Counted from the first letter of the stretch, positions 28,345 to 40,213 are shown. The stretch: 53,994 bases of DNA from Cobetia crustatorum (GCF_000591415.1 NZ_JEMF01000028.1:1-53994), one strand, 5' to 3'. A program made the numbers and translations. Notes: generated by a model not told the origin, from the letters alone.

Positions 28345-28536
28345 TCAGGCGATGGTGTCACCATTATCTTCTTTCTCGCGCTGAATACGCTGATAGATTT
28401 CTTCGCGATGAACGGCAACTTCCTTGGGAGCGTTCACACCGATACGCACCTGATTACCTTTCACACCTAGAACGGTAACGGTGATGTCATCACCGATCAT
28501 CAGCGTTTCACCCACTCTACGGGTCAGGATGAGCAT
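28345..28536 (-). CDS. csrA: Global post-transcriptional regulator CsrA/RsmA
   Basis: The 63-aa RNA-binding dimer starts [17 protein letters not shown] and carries [20 protein letters not shown], with the RNA-contacting Leu4, Arg6 and Arg44-region residues intact. It binds GGA motifs in mRNA leaders and is antagonised by CsrB/RsmZ RNAs. AAGGAG lies before the ATG at 28536; the longer frame upstream is not conserved. The order lysC-csrA-tRNA-Ser is that of Pseudomonas. A candidate antagonist RNA lies at 39205-39965. Confidence 0.97.
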   Translation of the reverse strand: MLILTRRVGETLMIGDDITVTVLGVKGNQVRIGVNAPKEVAVHREEIYQRIQREKEDNGDTIA

Positions 28537-28900
28537 GACTGATCTCCTTGTCAGTAATTCATACGGCTTGGACTGCAACGGGATATGGACGGCGAACGAC
28601 GGGACGAGCCGAGCACCGCTAAGCATGAGGTCCGGATTATGCGTTATGCGTGCTCCGACGGCCAATGCCACCCTCTCATCACAACCGATAAGCTCGTTGA
28701 ATGAAAGCGCCCGACCCACCACTCATCTCCCTTGGAAGGGAAGAATGATGAATCGGGCGGCATTCATTCGATTCCTAGTGCTCCGATAGCTTCCCGAGTA
28801 TCGAGCAACCACTATCTCAACAGATAATAATTAAAATGTTGATAACAATAGCTTTTATCTAAACCCACCGGGGCGCCACACGAGATACCGGACGAAACGG
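28537..28900. other. Intergenic region lysC-csrA
   Basis: No gene is seen in these 364 bp. A nested hairpin lies at 28708-28759 (outer CGCCCGA/TCGGGCG, inner TCCCTT/AAGGGA), reading CTTTC after it on the minus strand; it may weakly end lysC transcription. The stretch 28800-28865 is AT-rich and could hold a csrA promoter. csrA therefore probably has both its own promoter and read-through from lysC. Confidence 0.4.
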
Positions 28901-28915
28901 CTAGGCCGTTTCGTC
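28891..28915 (-). other. Hairpin enclosing the lysC stop codon
   Basis: GACGAAACGGC and GCCGTTTCGTC pair perfectly over 11 bp around a 3-nt loop. The loop and first stem base contain the TAG stop of lysC. There is no T run after it. Confidence 0.5.
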
Positions 28916-30148
28916 GCTGACAGACTCTGCATCCAAACCAAAGGCAGTGTGCAGAGAGCGTACTGCCAGCTCCATGAACTTCTCATCAATCAAAACAGAA
29001 ATCTTGATTTCGGAAGTAGACACCATGCGGATATTGATGCCCTCTTCTGCCAATACTCGGAACATCTTGGAAGCTACACCCGCATGAGAGCGCATGCCAA
29101 CACCGACCAGTGAGACCTTGGCAATGTTGTCATCAGCGCGTAGCTCTCCACCGCCAACCGATGGGATGACCGTCTCGGTCAGAATACGCTGGGTCGTCTT
29201 GAAGTCGCTTTTGGCGACGGTGAAGGAGAAATCAGTCGTATTGCCATCCGGAGAAACGTTCTGGACGATCATATCGATTTCGATGTTGGAATCAGCGATC
29301 GGGCCCAGAATCTTGGAGGCCACCCCCGGAATATCCGGTGTGTTGAGTAGGGTCAGCTTGGCTTCATTGACGTTGAAGGCGATGCCGGAGATCAGCGGTT
29401 CTTCCATGTTGTCTTCTTCCTCAGCGACGATCAGGGTACCCGGGCCATCCTCGAAGGAGGACAGGACACGCAGGGGGACGTTGTACTTGCCAGCGAACTC
29501 TACCGCACGGATCTGCAGAATCTTTGAGCCCAGGCTCGCCATTTCCAGCATTTCCTCGACCGTCACCGTTTCCAGACGACGCGCCTTGGAGCACACACGT
29601 GGGTCGGTCGTGTAGACACCGTCCACATCAGTGTAGATCTGGCACTCATCAGCCTTGAGTGCGGCGGCCAGCGCAACACCCGTGGTATCAGAGCCGCCAC
29701 GACCGAGTGTCGTGATATTGCCGTCATCATCAACACCTTGGAAGCCTGCCACCACGACAACCTTGCCACCGTCGAGGTCGGCACGCAGATCATCGGTATC
29801 GATGTGCTGGATACGCGCCTTTGTATGGGCACTGTCCGTGCGAATGCCAACCTGGGCACCAGTATAGGAGGTCGCGGCGACCCCGATTTTCTGCAGCGCC
29901 ATGGCCAACAGGGAAATTGTCACCTGCTCGCCGGTAGAGACCAACATATCCATTTCGCGCGGCGTCGGATCATCATTGATCTCGCTGGCGAGACCGATCA
30001 GTCGATTGGTCTCGCCGCTCATGGCAGAGACAACCACGACTATCTGATGTCCTTCATCGCGGAACCGCTTGACCTTCTCGGCGACGGCCTTGATCCGCTC
30101 GACTGAGCCGACCGAGGTGCCTCCGAACTTTTGAACGTATAGCGCCAT
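28901..30148 (-). CDS. lysC: Aspartate kinase (single, lysine/threonine-sensitive type)
   Basis: The 415-aa enzyme phosphorylates aspartate, the first step to lysine, threonine and methionine. The kinase domain starts [15 protein letters not shown] and includes [16 protein letters not shown] and [13 protein letters not shown]. Two ACT domains follow residue 265 ([20 protein letters not shown] and [19 protein letters not shown]), the allosteric part. In relatives an internal start can give a separate beta subunit; MEEPLISGI is the candidate here. The ATG at 30148 follows a GGAAA. It lies downstream of the alaS terminator, and a hairpin at 30183-30203 (CTCGCATG/CATGCGAG) sits in its leader. Confidence 0.95.
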   Translation of the reverse strand: MALYVQKFGGTSVGSVERIKAVAEKVKRFRDEGHQIVVVVSAMSGETNRLIGLASEINDDPTPREMDMLVSTGEQVTISLLAMALQKIGVAATSYTGAQVGIRTDSAHTKARIQHIDTDDLRADLDGGKVVVVAGFQGVDDDGNITTLGRGGSDTTGVALAAALKADECQIYTDVDGVYTTDPRVCSKARRLETVTVEEMLEMASLGSKILQIRAVEFAGKYNVPLRVLSSFEDGPGTLIVAEEEDNMEEPLISGIAFNVNEAKLTLLNTPDIPGVASKILGPIADSNIEIDMIVQNVSPDGNTTDFSFTVAKSDFKTTQRILTETVIPSVGGGELRADDNIAKVSLVGVGMRSHAGVASKMFRVLAEEGINIRMVSTSEIKISVLIDEKFMELAVRSLHTAFGLDAESVSDETA

Positions 30149-30205
30149 GTGCGTTTCCGTTTTCCGTGTCCGTTTGCGTTGCCTCGCATGACCTGCATGC
30201 GAGCC

Positions 30206-30243
30206 CAAAAAGAGGCCGGGTCTCCTCGCAAGAAGCCCGGCCT
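30206..30243 (-). terminator. Rho-independent terminator of alaS
   Basis: The stem AGGCCGGG/CCCGGCCT with a 15-nt loop is followed on the minus strand by CTTTTTGGG. It lies 14 nt past the alaS stop and separates alaS from lysC. Confidence 0.8.
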
Positions 30244-30256
30244 TCATCTTGTTACG

Positions 30257-32860
<2,604 letters not shown>

Positions 32861-33144
32861 AGAGGTTCCGTAGCGATGTGCGTAAAGACGCTTCGGGGGT
32901 CTTCTGCATGACTTCCGCATGGTTTCAGCATGTTCATCCATGTGGGTATGCATGGAGGTGCAATGAAAAGCATGAAAGAAGGCGCCTGCCCCGTGCCGTC
33001 GCAAGACGACCTAGTATAACGCCTGTTCGCGCAAGCTAAAGGGGGGTAAATCGCTTGAAGGCCTGCTTTCCTCGTTCTGGGTAGCGACTGATGGGTACTC
33101 TCCTGGAGATAGCCATTGGCGAACAACCCTTGGCAGAAGCAGCA

Positions 33145-33765
33145 TTACTCCTCTCCTTCGTCGCTCCAGGCTGAAGACATGGCATAACGCAACTGCTCAT
33201 AATCGAAGCCACGCTGGAGAAGAAAGCGCTCGCGTCGTGCGCGTTCTTTCTGTCCTTCGCCCGCAGAAGAGAAGCGACGCGCGAGCGTCTCGCTGGCCAG
33301 TTCAAAGAAATCCACCACATCAACATGTCCAAAGACATCCGGCGCAGGGTCACAGGCTTCACGCATCACGGCGTTCAGGGTGTCATTATCGACACCACGC
33401 TGACGAAGTTCCTGCTGGATACGCCGCGGCCCTTGCCCTCTGAGCACACGCGTACGTAGGAAACTGGCCGCAAAGCGGGCATCTGACTGCAATCCCTCTT
33501 CCGCCATGCGCTCGAGCACTTCATCGATCAAAAGCTCTACATCCAGCTCCGGCGTTTCTTCGCCGTCATCAGCAATCTCCGTCGCTACGCTGGCGGGCTT
33601 GAGATAGTCACGGCCTTTCAGGTAGTCGTATAACTCACGACGACTGTGTTCCCGGCGCGCCAACCGAGCGATGGCATCACTGCGTGCACGCCGGTAAGGG
33701 CTTGCCTCGCCCGAATCCAGCGACTGGTACTCGGGCCCTGCCATGTCTTCATTGTCGTCGTGCAT
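33145..33765 (-). CDS. recX: RecA regulator RecX
   Basis: The 206-aa helical protein inhibits RecA filament growth. It shows LARREHSRRELYDYLKGR (first three-helix repeat), FAASFLRTRVLRGQGPRRIQQELRQRGV (the most conserved part) and a third repeat near RERFLLQRGFDYEQLRYAM. It is longer than the usual 150 aa because of an acidic N-terminus and an insert at residues 60-80. It follows recA by 157 nt with a hairpin between them. Confidence 0.92.
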   Translation of the reverse strand: MHDDNEDMAGPEYQSLDSGEASPYRRARSDAIARLARREHSRRELYDYLKGRDYLKPASVATEIADDGEETPELDVELLIDEVLERMAEEGLQSDARFAASFLRTRVLRGQGPRRIQQELRQRGVDNDTLNAVMREACDPAPDVFGHVDVVDFFELASETLARRFSSAGEGQKERARRERFLLQRGFDYEQLRYAMSSAWSDEGEE

Positions 33766-33818
33766 GATCGCACCTATTCAGTCCTGAGCGAGGGGGAAAT
33801 CTGATGCATTCAAACGCA

Positions 33819-33852
33819 CAGCGCCCGCCTCCGAAAATCGGGGCAGGCGCTG
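33819..33852 (-). terminator. Hairpin between recA and recX
   Basis: Outer arms CAGCGCC/GGCGCTG enclose an interrupted stem (CGCC, CCGA/TCGG, loop AAA). No T run follows on the minus strand. In E. coli a recA terminator with partial read-through keeps RecX low; this hairpin is in the same place. Confidence 0.5.
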
Positions 33853-33922
33853 ATATAGCACAGAAGGCATCGTGAGTACCGTACCTCCGTGCTGGAGCAC
33901 TTCAAGCGCTCACCAAAAGTGC

Positions 33923-34990
33923 TTAGTCGAGATCGAGGTCGTCTTCGCTCTCGGCGACGGCAGCCGCAGCCTCTTTCGGGTCTTCCTTGGTCTCTGGCGC
34001 TGCAAGCAACTGGGCGCGGATCTGGGTTTCAATCTCTTCCATGATCGCGGGGTTGTCTTCCAGGTACTGCGCAGAGTTGGCCTTGCCCTGGCCAATTTTG
34101 CTGCCCTGATAGCTATACCAGGCACCAGCCTTGCCGACCAGGCCACACTGCACGCCCAGGTCAATCACCTCACCGGCATGATAGATACCCTTGCCATAAA
34201 GAATCTGGAACTCGGCCTGCCGGAACGGAGGAGCAACCTTGTTCTTGACGACCTTGACGCGGGTCTCATTACCCGTCACTTCGTCGCCCGACTTCACGGA
34301 ACCCGTGCGGCGGATATCCAGACGCACACTGGCGTAGAACTTCAGTGCATTACCGCCAGTCGTGGTTTCCGGGCTACCGAACATCACACCGATCTTCATG
34401 CGGATCTGATTGATGAACACCACCATGCAGTTGGCATTCTTGATGTGGCCGGTGACCTTACGCAGCGCCTGAGACATCAAACGTGCCTGCAGACCAACGT
34501 GAGAATCGCCCATCTCGCCTTCGATTTCGGCGCGCGGCGTCAGAGCTGCGACCGAATCGACGATGATGACGTCAACACCGCCAGAGCGCACCAGCATGTC
34601 GACAATTTCTAGCGCCTGTTCACCAGTATCCGGCTGAGAGACCAGCATCTCGTCCAGATTGACGCCCAGCTTCTCGGCATAGGACGGATCCAGTGCGTGC
34701 TCAGCATCGATAAAGGCACATACCTTGCCCTGCTTCTGCGCCTGAGCGATGACGGACAGTGTCAGAGTCGTCTTGCCTGAAGATTCCGGACCATAGATTT
34801 CCACTACACGGCCAAGCGGCAGACCACCGATACCGAGTGCAACATCCAACCCGAGCGAGCCGGTGGAGATCGACGGCATGGCCACACGTGGGGCATCGCC
34901 CATGCGCATGACGGCGCCCTTGCCGAACTGGCGCTCGATCTGGGACAGCGCCGCGTTCAGCGCCTTGGTGCGATTGTCGTCCTGTGCCAT
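33923..34990 (-). CDS. recA: Recombinase A
   Basis: The 355-aa recombinase forms filaments on single-stranded DNA, catalyses strand exchange and triggers LexA cleavage. Walker A is [20 protein letters not shown] is Walker [20 protein letters not shown] is the L2/DNA-binding region; the tail is acidic (ESEDDLDLD). AGGAGG stands 5 nt before the ATG at 34990. A LexA box lies 176 nt upstream. Confidence 0.98.
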   Translation of the reverse strand: MAQDDNRTKALNAALSQIERQFGKGAVMRMGDAPRVAMPSISTGSLGLDVALGIGGLPLGRVVEIYGPESSGKTTLTLSVIAQAQKQGKVCAFIDAEHALDPSYAEKLGVNLDEMLVSQPDTGEQALEIVDMLVRSGGVDVIIVDSVAALTPRAEIEGEMGDSHVGLQARLMSQALRKVTGHIKNANCMVVFINQIRMKIGVMFGSPETTTGGNALKFYASVRLDIRRTGSVKSGDEVTGNETRVKVVKNKVAPPFRQAEFQILYGKGIYHAGEVIDLGVQCGLVGKAGAWYSYQGSKIGQGKANSAQYLEDNPAIMEEIETQIRAQLLAAPETKEDPKEAAAAVAESEDDLDLD

Positions 34991-35041
34991 GTGGCCTCCT
35001 GTCGGACGGCGGTGCCACACGGGCAGCCACCTGGAATGAGG

Positions 35042-35080
35042 AAATACTGAAGCTGAAAATATGAAAGCTGAAAATACTGA
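35042..35080 (-). repeat. Short direct repeats in the recA leader
   Basis: AGCTGAAAATA occurs at 35051-35061 and 35066-35076, framed by AAATACTGA at 35042-35050 and 35072-35080. They lie in the transcribed leader between the LexA box and the recA start. Function unknown; they look like a local duplication. Confidence 0.55.
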
Positions 35081-35165
35081 GCTTACGGCGCTGAAATGAC
35101 AGCACTGCAGCATAAGAGCTCTATCGCCGCTGCAAGCCTAGTGGATCAAGCATTGTGGCAAAACC

Positions 35166-35181
35166 CTGTATACATGGACAG
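35166..35181 (-). promoter_or_regulatory. LexA (SOS) box of recA
   Basis: CTGTCCATGTATACAG on the minus strand matches CTG-N10-CAG with both half-sites intact (CTGT-N8-ACAG). On that strand TTGCGG just upstream and TATACA inside the box are possible -35 and -10 elements 16 bp apart, so LexA would block the promoter. Confidence 0.88.
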
Positions 35182-35249
35182 TATAATGCCGCAAGTTGCC
35201 TCACTCTGCCAGTCCAGTGATGCGCTTTTTCAGGCAAGAGTCTCAACAC

Positions 35250-35783
35250 TTAGCCTTGCATTGCCTGCACCCGCCGAATCAAGCCTTGCAGAGCTACGCG
35301 TACGGCCGCCTTTCGTACCGCCTCACGATCGCCAGAGAAGCGATAATGCTCAGCTTGTTGCTGTGTTTCACTGCCCCATGCCAACCATACAGTGCCTACC
35401 GGCTTCTCCTCGCTACCTCCCTCCGGCCCTGCCACACCGCTGATGGCGACACCAAGCCCTGCGCCACTATCGCGACACGCACCGCTAACCATTTCGCACA
35501 CGACCACCTCAGAGACAGCCCCATGGCTCAGCAGTGAAGCGTTGCTAACGCCCAACAGGCGCTGCTTGGCGGCGTTGGAGTACGTCACGTAGCCGCTCTC
35601 AAAATAACCGGAGCTACCCGCAATAGCGGTAATCGCGGTACTTACTCCACCGCCGGTACAGGACTCGGCAGTGGTGACATATAGGCCTTGAGACAACGCC
35701 AACGTCTGCAGCCGCTCAGCCAGCTCATTGATAGAAGCACTGATGATGGACGCCTCGGATATGACGGTAGATGGCTCGCGCAC
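35250..35783 (-). CDS. pncC: Nicotinamide-nucleotide amidase (CinA C-terminal family)
   Basis: The 177-aa stand-alone CinA C-terminal domain deamidates NMN to NaMN in NAD recycling. It has the motif TTAESCTGGGVSTAIT, YFESGYVTYSNAAKQRLLGV and GVAISGVAGPEGGSEEKPVGTV. The pncC-recA adjacency and divergent mutS are as in Pseudomonas. Confidence 0.93.
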   Translation of the reverse strand: MREPSTVISEASIISASINELAERLQTLALSQGLYVTTAESCTGGGVSTAITAIAGSSGYFESGYVTYSNAAKQRLLGVSNASLLSHGAVSEVVVCEMVSGACRDSGAGLGVAISGVAGPEGGSEEKPVGTVWLAWGSETQQQAEHYRFSGDREAVRKAAVRVALQGLIRRVQAMQG

Positions 35784-35977
35784 GATAAGCTCCCGTATTG
35801 ACTGGTCAGTAAACAGAGAATAGTGGACGGCGCATCACAGGCATTGGAGCCAGCCACGCCAGTCCGTAGAATATCTCGGCATCCAGTATGCCTCGCTCTC
35901 GCATGTCATTTTCAACATGCCCTTTTGAGCAGTGTGCCTTTTTCACCATTGCAGTGCAGTCAAGGAAGTCCATGGTC

Positions 35978-38557
35978 ATGGCCAAGAACAGCGCCCCGCA
36001 AATGACGCCGATGATGACGCAGTACATGAAGATCAAGCGCGAGCACCCCGGCGTGCTGCTGTTCTATCGCATGGGCGATTTTTATGAACTGTTTCATGAC
36101 GATGCCAAGCGTGCCTCTCAATTGTTGGACATCACGCTGACCGCACGTGGCAGTTCCAACGGCGCACCGATCCCGATGGCGGGTGTGCCCTATCACAGCG
36201 CTGAAGGCTACCTAGCACGGTTGGTAAAAATGGGTGAATCAGTCGCCATCTGCGAACAGATCGGTGATCCCGCCACCAGCAAAGGCCCGGTCGAGCGCAA
36301 GGTTGTACGTATCGTCACGCCCGGTACTTTACATGACGAGGCGCTGCTGGACGCCAGCCGCGATAATCTTCTGGTCGCGCTGCATCGTGATGGCGAGACC
36401 TGGGGGGTAGCCGCTCTGGAGCTCTCCTCTGGCCGCTTCAGCGTACTGGAAGTCGAAGGCGATGAAGAGTTGCTGACAGAAATCCAGCGCATGTCGCCTG
36501 CCGAGATCATGGTCGGCGAGAACCGCACACTCCCTGCGAGCCTCTCTTCACGTCCCGGTCTAACGCGTCAGAGTGACTGGCATTTTGATCATGAGACCGC
36601 GCTGCGCCTGCTCTGTGATCAATTCGGCGTTCAGGATCTCAATGGATTCGGCTGCAGCCATCTGACACGCGCCGTCACCGCTGCCGGCGCCCTGCTGGAT
36701 TACGCTCGCGATACCCAGCGTACGGGCCTGCCTCACGTCACTGCGCTGAGCGTCGAAAGTCGTGACGACTCGGTCGTGATCGATGCCGCCAGCCGTCGGA
36801 ATCTCGAGATCGACACCAATCTCGGCGGCAGTAGCGAAAACACGCTCGCCAGCGTACTGGACGTGACATCGACAGCAATGGGTTCGCGACTACTCAAGCG
36901 CTGGCTGAACCGCCCGTTGCGCGATCAGCTGCAGGTCGGTTTGCGCCAGGCAGCCGTGCAACGACTGATGGATGGTGATTATCCACAGGAGCTGCACGGC
37001 TTGCTCAAGCGGATCGGTGATGTGGAGCGCATTCTCGCGCGTGTCGCTCTGCGCAGCGCCCGCCCACGTGACATGGCGCGTCTACGCGACGGCCTCAATG
37101 CGCTACCAGAGCTGCGCGCCGTGCTGGCCAGCATCGACAAGGGTAGTGCCATCGATGAGCTACGCGATGCGATTCGCCTGTTCCCGGCGCTGTCTGCCAT
37201 GCTCAGCGAGGCGCTGGTCGAGAATCCACCAGTCGTCCTGCGCGACGGCGGTGTGATCGCCGATGGTTATGATGACGAGCTGGACGAATACCGTGGCCTC
37301 TCCGAGAACGCTGGCCAATACCTGATCGCCATGGAAACCCGCGAGCGCGAACGCACTGGTATCAGCAGCCTCAAGGTCGGCTACAACCGCGTGCATGGCT
37401 ATTTCATCGAGCTGCCACGCTCCCAGTCAGCGCAGGCACCAATCGACTATATCCGTCGCCAGACACTCAAGAATGCCGAGCGCTTCATCATCCCGGAGCT
37501 CAAGGAATTCGAGGATAAGGCCCTGTCTGCCAAGTCCAAGTCATTGGCGCGTGAAAAGCTGCTCTATGAGCACCTGCTCGATGACCTGAATACCGAACTG
37601 GACGGCCTGCAACAGACCGCCCGAGCGCTTGCCTCACTGGATGTCCTCAACGCCTTCGCCGACCGCGCGACGGCGTTGGATTTCGTGCGCCCACAGCTTA
37701 CTGCCACGCCAGGTATCGATATCGAGAGCGGACGCCATCCCGTCGTCGAGCATGTCAGCGATCATCCCTTCGTGCCCAACGATGTGCGCTTTGATGAGGC
37801 ACGCCGCATGCTGGTGATCACCGGCCCCAACATGGGGGGTAAGTCGACCTACATGCGCCAAACAGCATTGATCGCGCTGCTGGCCTATACCGGAAGCTTC
37901 GTGCCAGCCACACGTGCCTCCATCGGCCCGCTGGATCGCATCTTTACACGCATCGGCTCCTCGGATGATCTAGCCGGTGGTCGCTCCACCTTCATGGTCG
38001 AGATGACCGAGACCGCCAGCATCCTGCACAACGCGACCGACGAGAGCCTGGTACTGATGGATGAGATCGGTCGTGGTACCTCGACGTTTGATGGTCTGTC
38101 ACTCGCTTGGGCCAGCGCTGAGCATCTTGCGCGCGCGCGCGCCTTCACGCTGTTCGCGACACACTACTTCGAGATGACGGCACTACCCGAACATGCTGAT
38201 GGGGTCGCCAACGTTCACCTGACCGCCGCCGAGCACGGTGATGGCATCGTCTTTATGCACCGTGTCGAGGAAGGCCCTGCCAGCCAGAGCTACGGTCTGC
38301 AGGTTGCCCAGCTGGCGGGCGTCCCGCAGAGCGTGATCCACCGAGCGCGCGAGAAGCTCACGAGCCTGGAGCAGCAGGAGGTCGATCGTCCGCCAGTCGC
38401 ACGGGCCGATGCACAAGGCCAGCCGGTACCCCAACAGAACGACCTGTTTGCCGCCCCACCGCATCCGGTCGTTGAAGCACTGGAAAACCTCGACCCAGAT
38501 GACCTGAGCCCCAAGCGAGCACTGGAGCTTATCTATGAATGGCGACGAGCCAAATAA
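35978..38557 (+). CDS. mutS: DNA mismatch repair protein MutS
   Basis: The 859-aa mismatch sensor has the N-terminal mismatch-binding [11 protein letters not shown] (Phe-x-Glu pair), the core and clamp domains, and the C-terminal ATPase with Walker [26 protein letters not shown] and FATHYFEMT. The ATG at 35978 is preferred, with AGGAAG 9 nt before it; ATG at 35972 is too close to that site, and the 30-residue upstream extension is not conserved. It is divergent from pncC and followed by fdxA. Confidence 0.97.
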   Translation: MAKNSAPQMTPMMTQYMKIKREHPGVLLFYRMGDFYELFHDDAKRASQLLDITLTARGSSNGAPIPMAGVPYHSAEGYLARLVKMGESVAICEQIGDPATSKGPVERKVVRIVTPGTLHDEALLDASRDNLLVALHRDGETWGVAALELSSGRFSVLEVEGDEELLTEIQRMSPAEIMVGENRTLPASLSSRPGLTRQSDWHFDHETALRLLCDQFGVQDLNGFGCSHLTRAVTAAGALLDYARDTQRTGLPHVTALSVESRDDSVVIDAASRRNLEIDTNLGGSSENTLASVLDVTSTAMGSRLLKRWLNRPLRDQLQVGLRQAAVQRLMDGDYPQELHGLLKRIGDVERILARVALRSARPRDMARLRDGLNALPELRAVLASIDKGSAIDELRDAIRLFPALSAMLSEALVENPPVVLRDGGVIADGYDDELDEYRGLSENAGQYLIAMETRERERTGISSLKVGYNRVHGYFIELPRSQSAQAPIDYIRRQTLKNAERFIIPELKEFEDKALSAKSKSLAREKLLYEHLLDDLNTELDGLQQTARALASLDVLNAFADRATALDFVRPQLTATPGIDIESGRHPVVEHVSDHPFVPNDVRFDEARRMLVITGPNMGGKSTYMRQTALIALLAYTGSFVPATRASIGPLDRIFTRIGSSDDLAGGRSTFMVEMTETASILHNATDESLVLMDEIGRGTSTFDGLSLAWASAEHLARARAFTLFATHYFEMTALPEHADGVANVHLTAAEHGDGIVFMHRVEEGPASQSYGLQVAQLAGVPQSVIHRAREKLTSLEQQEVDRPPVARADAQGQPVPQQNDLFAAPPHPVVEALENLDPDDLSPKRALELIYEWRRAK

Positions 38558-38782
38558 GCCTTGCCAGGCAGTGTAAAGACTCGACAGTGCCCACTGGGCA
38601 TAGCACCATTCCAAAACGATCCGCCTGAGCAGATTGCGAGGGCGGCAGAGCGCTACTAGAATGGCGCCTTATAACATACGCGCCGCTTATAACCTGAAAC
38701 CATGATTCCGCTCAGACGGCACATGGTCGGCGCCAGGACCACGACCTACGATAGAGACGCCGACCCGCGTCAGGAGATCTGC

Positions 38783-39106
38783 ATGGCATTCATCGTCACC
38801 GAGAACTGCATTCGCTGCAAATACACTGATTGTGTGGAAGTTTGCCCAGTGGATTGCTTTTACGAAGGCCCAAATTTTCTGGTGATCAACCCGGATGAGT
38901 GCATCGACTGTGCACTGTGCGAGCCAGAATGCCCAGCTGAAGCCATCTTCTCTGAAGACGAAGTACCGGAGAATCAGAAAGAATTCATCGAGCTGAATGC
39001 TGACTTGGCTGAGGTGTGGCCGAATATCAGCGAGAAGAAGGATGCCATGCCTGAAGCCGAGAAGTGGGACGGTGTCGACGGTAAGCTGGAATATCTGGAG
39101 CAGTAA
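38783..39106 (+). CDS. fdxA: 7Fe ferredoxin FdxA
   Basis: The 107-aa ferredoxin begins [25 protein letters not shown], the [3Fe-4S]-type first cluster with a CxxxxxxC spacing, followed by [12 protein letters not shown] for the [4Fe-4S] cluster and a long C-terminal tail, as in Azotobacter FdI and Pseudomonas FdxA. AGGAG lies 7 nt before the ATG. TATAAC occurs twice in the 225-bp upstream gap (near 38669 and 38688) as possible -10 elements. In Pseudomonas, rsmZ lies next to this gene. Confidence 0.95.
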   Translation: MAFIVTENCIRCKYTDCVEVCPVDCFYEGPNFLVINPDECIDCALCEPECPAEAIFSEDEVPENQKEFIELNADLAEVWPNISEKKDAMPEAEKWDGVDGKLEYLEQ

Positions 39107-39149
39107 GACCAGTACCTGTCCTGATCAGGTGCTGGCAGGAGGTTCCACT

Positions 39150-39178
39150 AAAAACGCAGCCCTTTGGCTGCCGTTTTT
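39150..39178 (+). terminator. Rho-independent terminator of fdxA
   Basis: The stem AAAACG/CAGCC with GGCTG/CCGTTTT (one-base asymmetry, loop CTTT) is followed by TTTTT on the plus strand, 43 nt after the fdxA stop. Confidence 0.85.
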
Positions 39179-39204
39179 ATATCTGCCTTCGAGATCATAG
39201 ACAC

Positions 39205-39232
39205 AAAAAAGGGCGACCCCGTAAGGTCGCCC
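39205..39232 (-). terminator. Rho-independent terminator of the CsrB/RsmZ-like RNA
   Basis: A perfect 8-bp stem GGGCGACC/GGTCGCCC with a 6-nt loop is followed on the minus strand by TTTTTTGTGT. No protein gene precedes it on this strand before the eno 3' end at 40273, so it belongs to the RNA. Confidence 0.9.
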
Positions 39233-39965
39233 GCTCCAAGCGTGTCCCTGTCGATCCCTCCTGGATCGTATTCCTGAGTGCTGTCCCTGCCCTTCACAAC
39301 ATCCTGTCGCTCGGAGCGCACTGTCACGCATGGTGGGTATTGCGGCACTGCTTGCGCAGCTGTCCCACCGCAATACCCGATTCCACTATTTTGCCTGCCC
39401 TGCTGTCGTGCTCATGCATTGCCTGGCATCCTGCCAATACTGCTCCCTGTCTTGCTTCAGCTTACAGCCTCATGACGCTCCATGATCTAACAAACCCCTG
39501 TCGCGGCATCCTGCCGGTGAGATGCTGTAGCTGTCTGCCTCGTCTACCCTGACGCGGATGATGTCCCGTCATCCGTCACTCCTGTGAAGGCGAGCGTCCT
39601 ACTTGCATGTCCGAGCGATTCGGTTCAAATGATTCGCTCTCGACCTTCCCTGTCGTAATGGACCTTCCTGGTCCTGACGCCTTCTCCGGCGCCTGCTCTA
39701 CCATCCATGATCCCTGACCCTACCCTGTCAACTCCCAAGACACGGCGGACATACAGATTCTGCCACCGACATCCTTGCCGGTTCCTTTTACACTGAACAT
39801 CCTGTTCAGTGACGCCAGACTTCCTGTCCGACTGATGACTCTGCACGTGCTACTAATCCCGTTTGCATCCTGCCGAGACTGCGGTGTCCCGCCGCACCCT
39901 CAAATCCATGACGCTATTTTGGTCAGCTATGGGCCGCGTGGCAACTACTCCCAATAGCTAAAACG
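39205..39965 (-). ncRNA. Predicted giant CsrB/RsmZ-type CsrA-sequestering RNA
   Basis: The minus strand of this gene-free stretch has 35 GGA triplets between 39960 and 39233 (about 11 expected). CAGGATG recurs, as in the E. coli CsrB repeat, with variants CAGGAAG, CAGGAGT and AAGGATG. Many GGAs sit in loops of perfect hairpins. Plus-strand coordinates with minus-strand loops: 39252-39268 (6 bp, AGGAG), 39297-39309 (AGGAT), 39424-39436 (AGGAT), 39504-39516 (AGGAT), 39555-39575 (7 bp, CGGGACA), 39576-39587 (AGGA), 39641-39655 (AGGGAAG), 39660-39674 (5 bp, AGGAA), 39678-39691 (GGAGAA), 39791-39811 (8 bp, AGGAT), 39817-39829 (AGGAA), 39880-39896 (CGGGACA). The 3' end is a canonical terminator. 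The 5' end near 39965 is estimated. Such RNAs bind many CsrA dimers and free target mRNAs. Known members are about 120-480 nt, so 750 nt is extreme. No plausible protein frame exists here. Confidence 0.85.
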
Positions 39966-40007
39966 CTTAATGCTAATAAAAAAATTAGTTACTAAAAATA
40001 CATTTAA

Positions 40008-40020
40008 AATCAATAGATTG
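40008..40020 (-). promoter_or_regulatory. IHF consensus site upstream of the CsrB/RsmZ-like RNA
   Basis: AATCAATAGATTG matches WATCAANNNNTTR at every defined position. It lies in an AT-rich tract between the GacA-type box and the presumed start. On the minus strand TTGATT and TAACTA, 16 bp apart, just downstream are one possible promoter (start near 39975); other choices exist. IHF bending is known at csrB and rsmZ promoters. Confidence 0.55.
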
Positions 40021-40085
40021 AATAGAAACATACGTTCGCATTCGTAAGCTTCTGGTAGCAACTGTACTGATTATCCTTCGACACT

Positions 40086-40103
40086 TGTAGGAAAAGGCTT
40101 ACA
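40086..40103 (-). promoter_or_regulatory. GacA/UvrY-type upstream activating box
   Basis: On the minus strand TGTAAG-CCTTTT-CCTACA differs from the GacA box TGTAAG-N6-CTTACA at one position. It lies about 120-150 nt upstream of the presumed RNA start with the IHF site between, the arrangement described for rsmZ. GacA is the response regulator that switches on these RNAs. Confidence 0.7.
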
Positions 40104-40175
40104 CGACATGACCAATGAAGTAGTGAACTTCTTTCTCGACTGGGGATCATGCCAGCATAGGCAGTGCATGAGATG

Positions 40176-40213
40176 CATGACGGGGCCGTACCCGAAGGTA
40201 CGGCCCCGTCATG
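40176..40213 (-). terminator. Hairpin downstream of eno
   Basis: A perfect 17-bp stem (CATGACGGGGCCGTACC with complement, loop CGAA) lies 60 nt after the eno stop codon. No T run follows on either strand, but it is very stable and would insulate eno from the RNA promoter. Confidence 0.65.

Noticed and set aside
38540-38782. A small gene between mutS and fdxA
   Set aside because: Only the N-terminal extension frame of fdxA is open, and its upstream part lacks conservation signs.
39625-39846. Short minus-strand open frame inside the GGA-rich region
   Set aside because: No start signal or family, and the hairpins with GGA loops cover the same bases.
39301-39875. CRISPR-like or tandem-repeat array, because CATCCTG recurs
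   Set aside because: The repeats are 7 bp, unevenly spaced and embedded in hairpins, with no constant spacer length. A CsrA-binding RNA explains them better.
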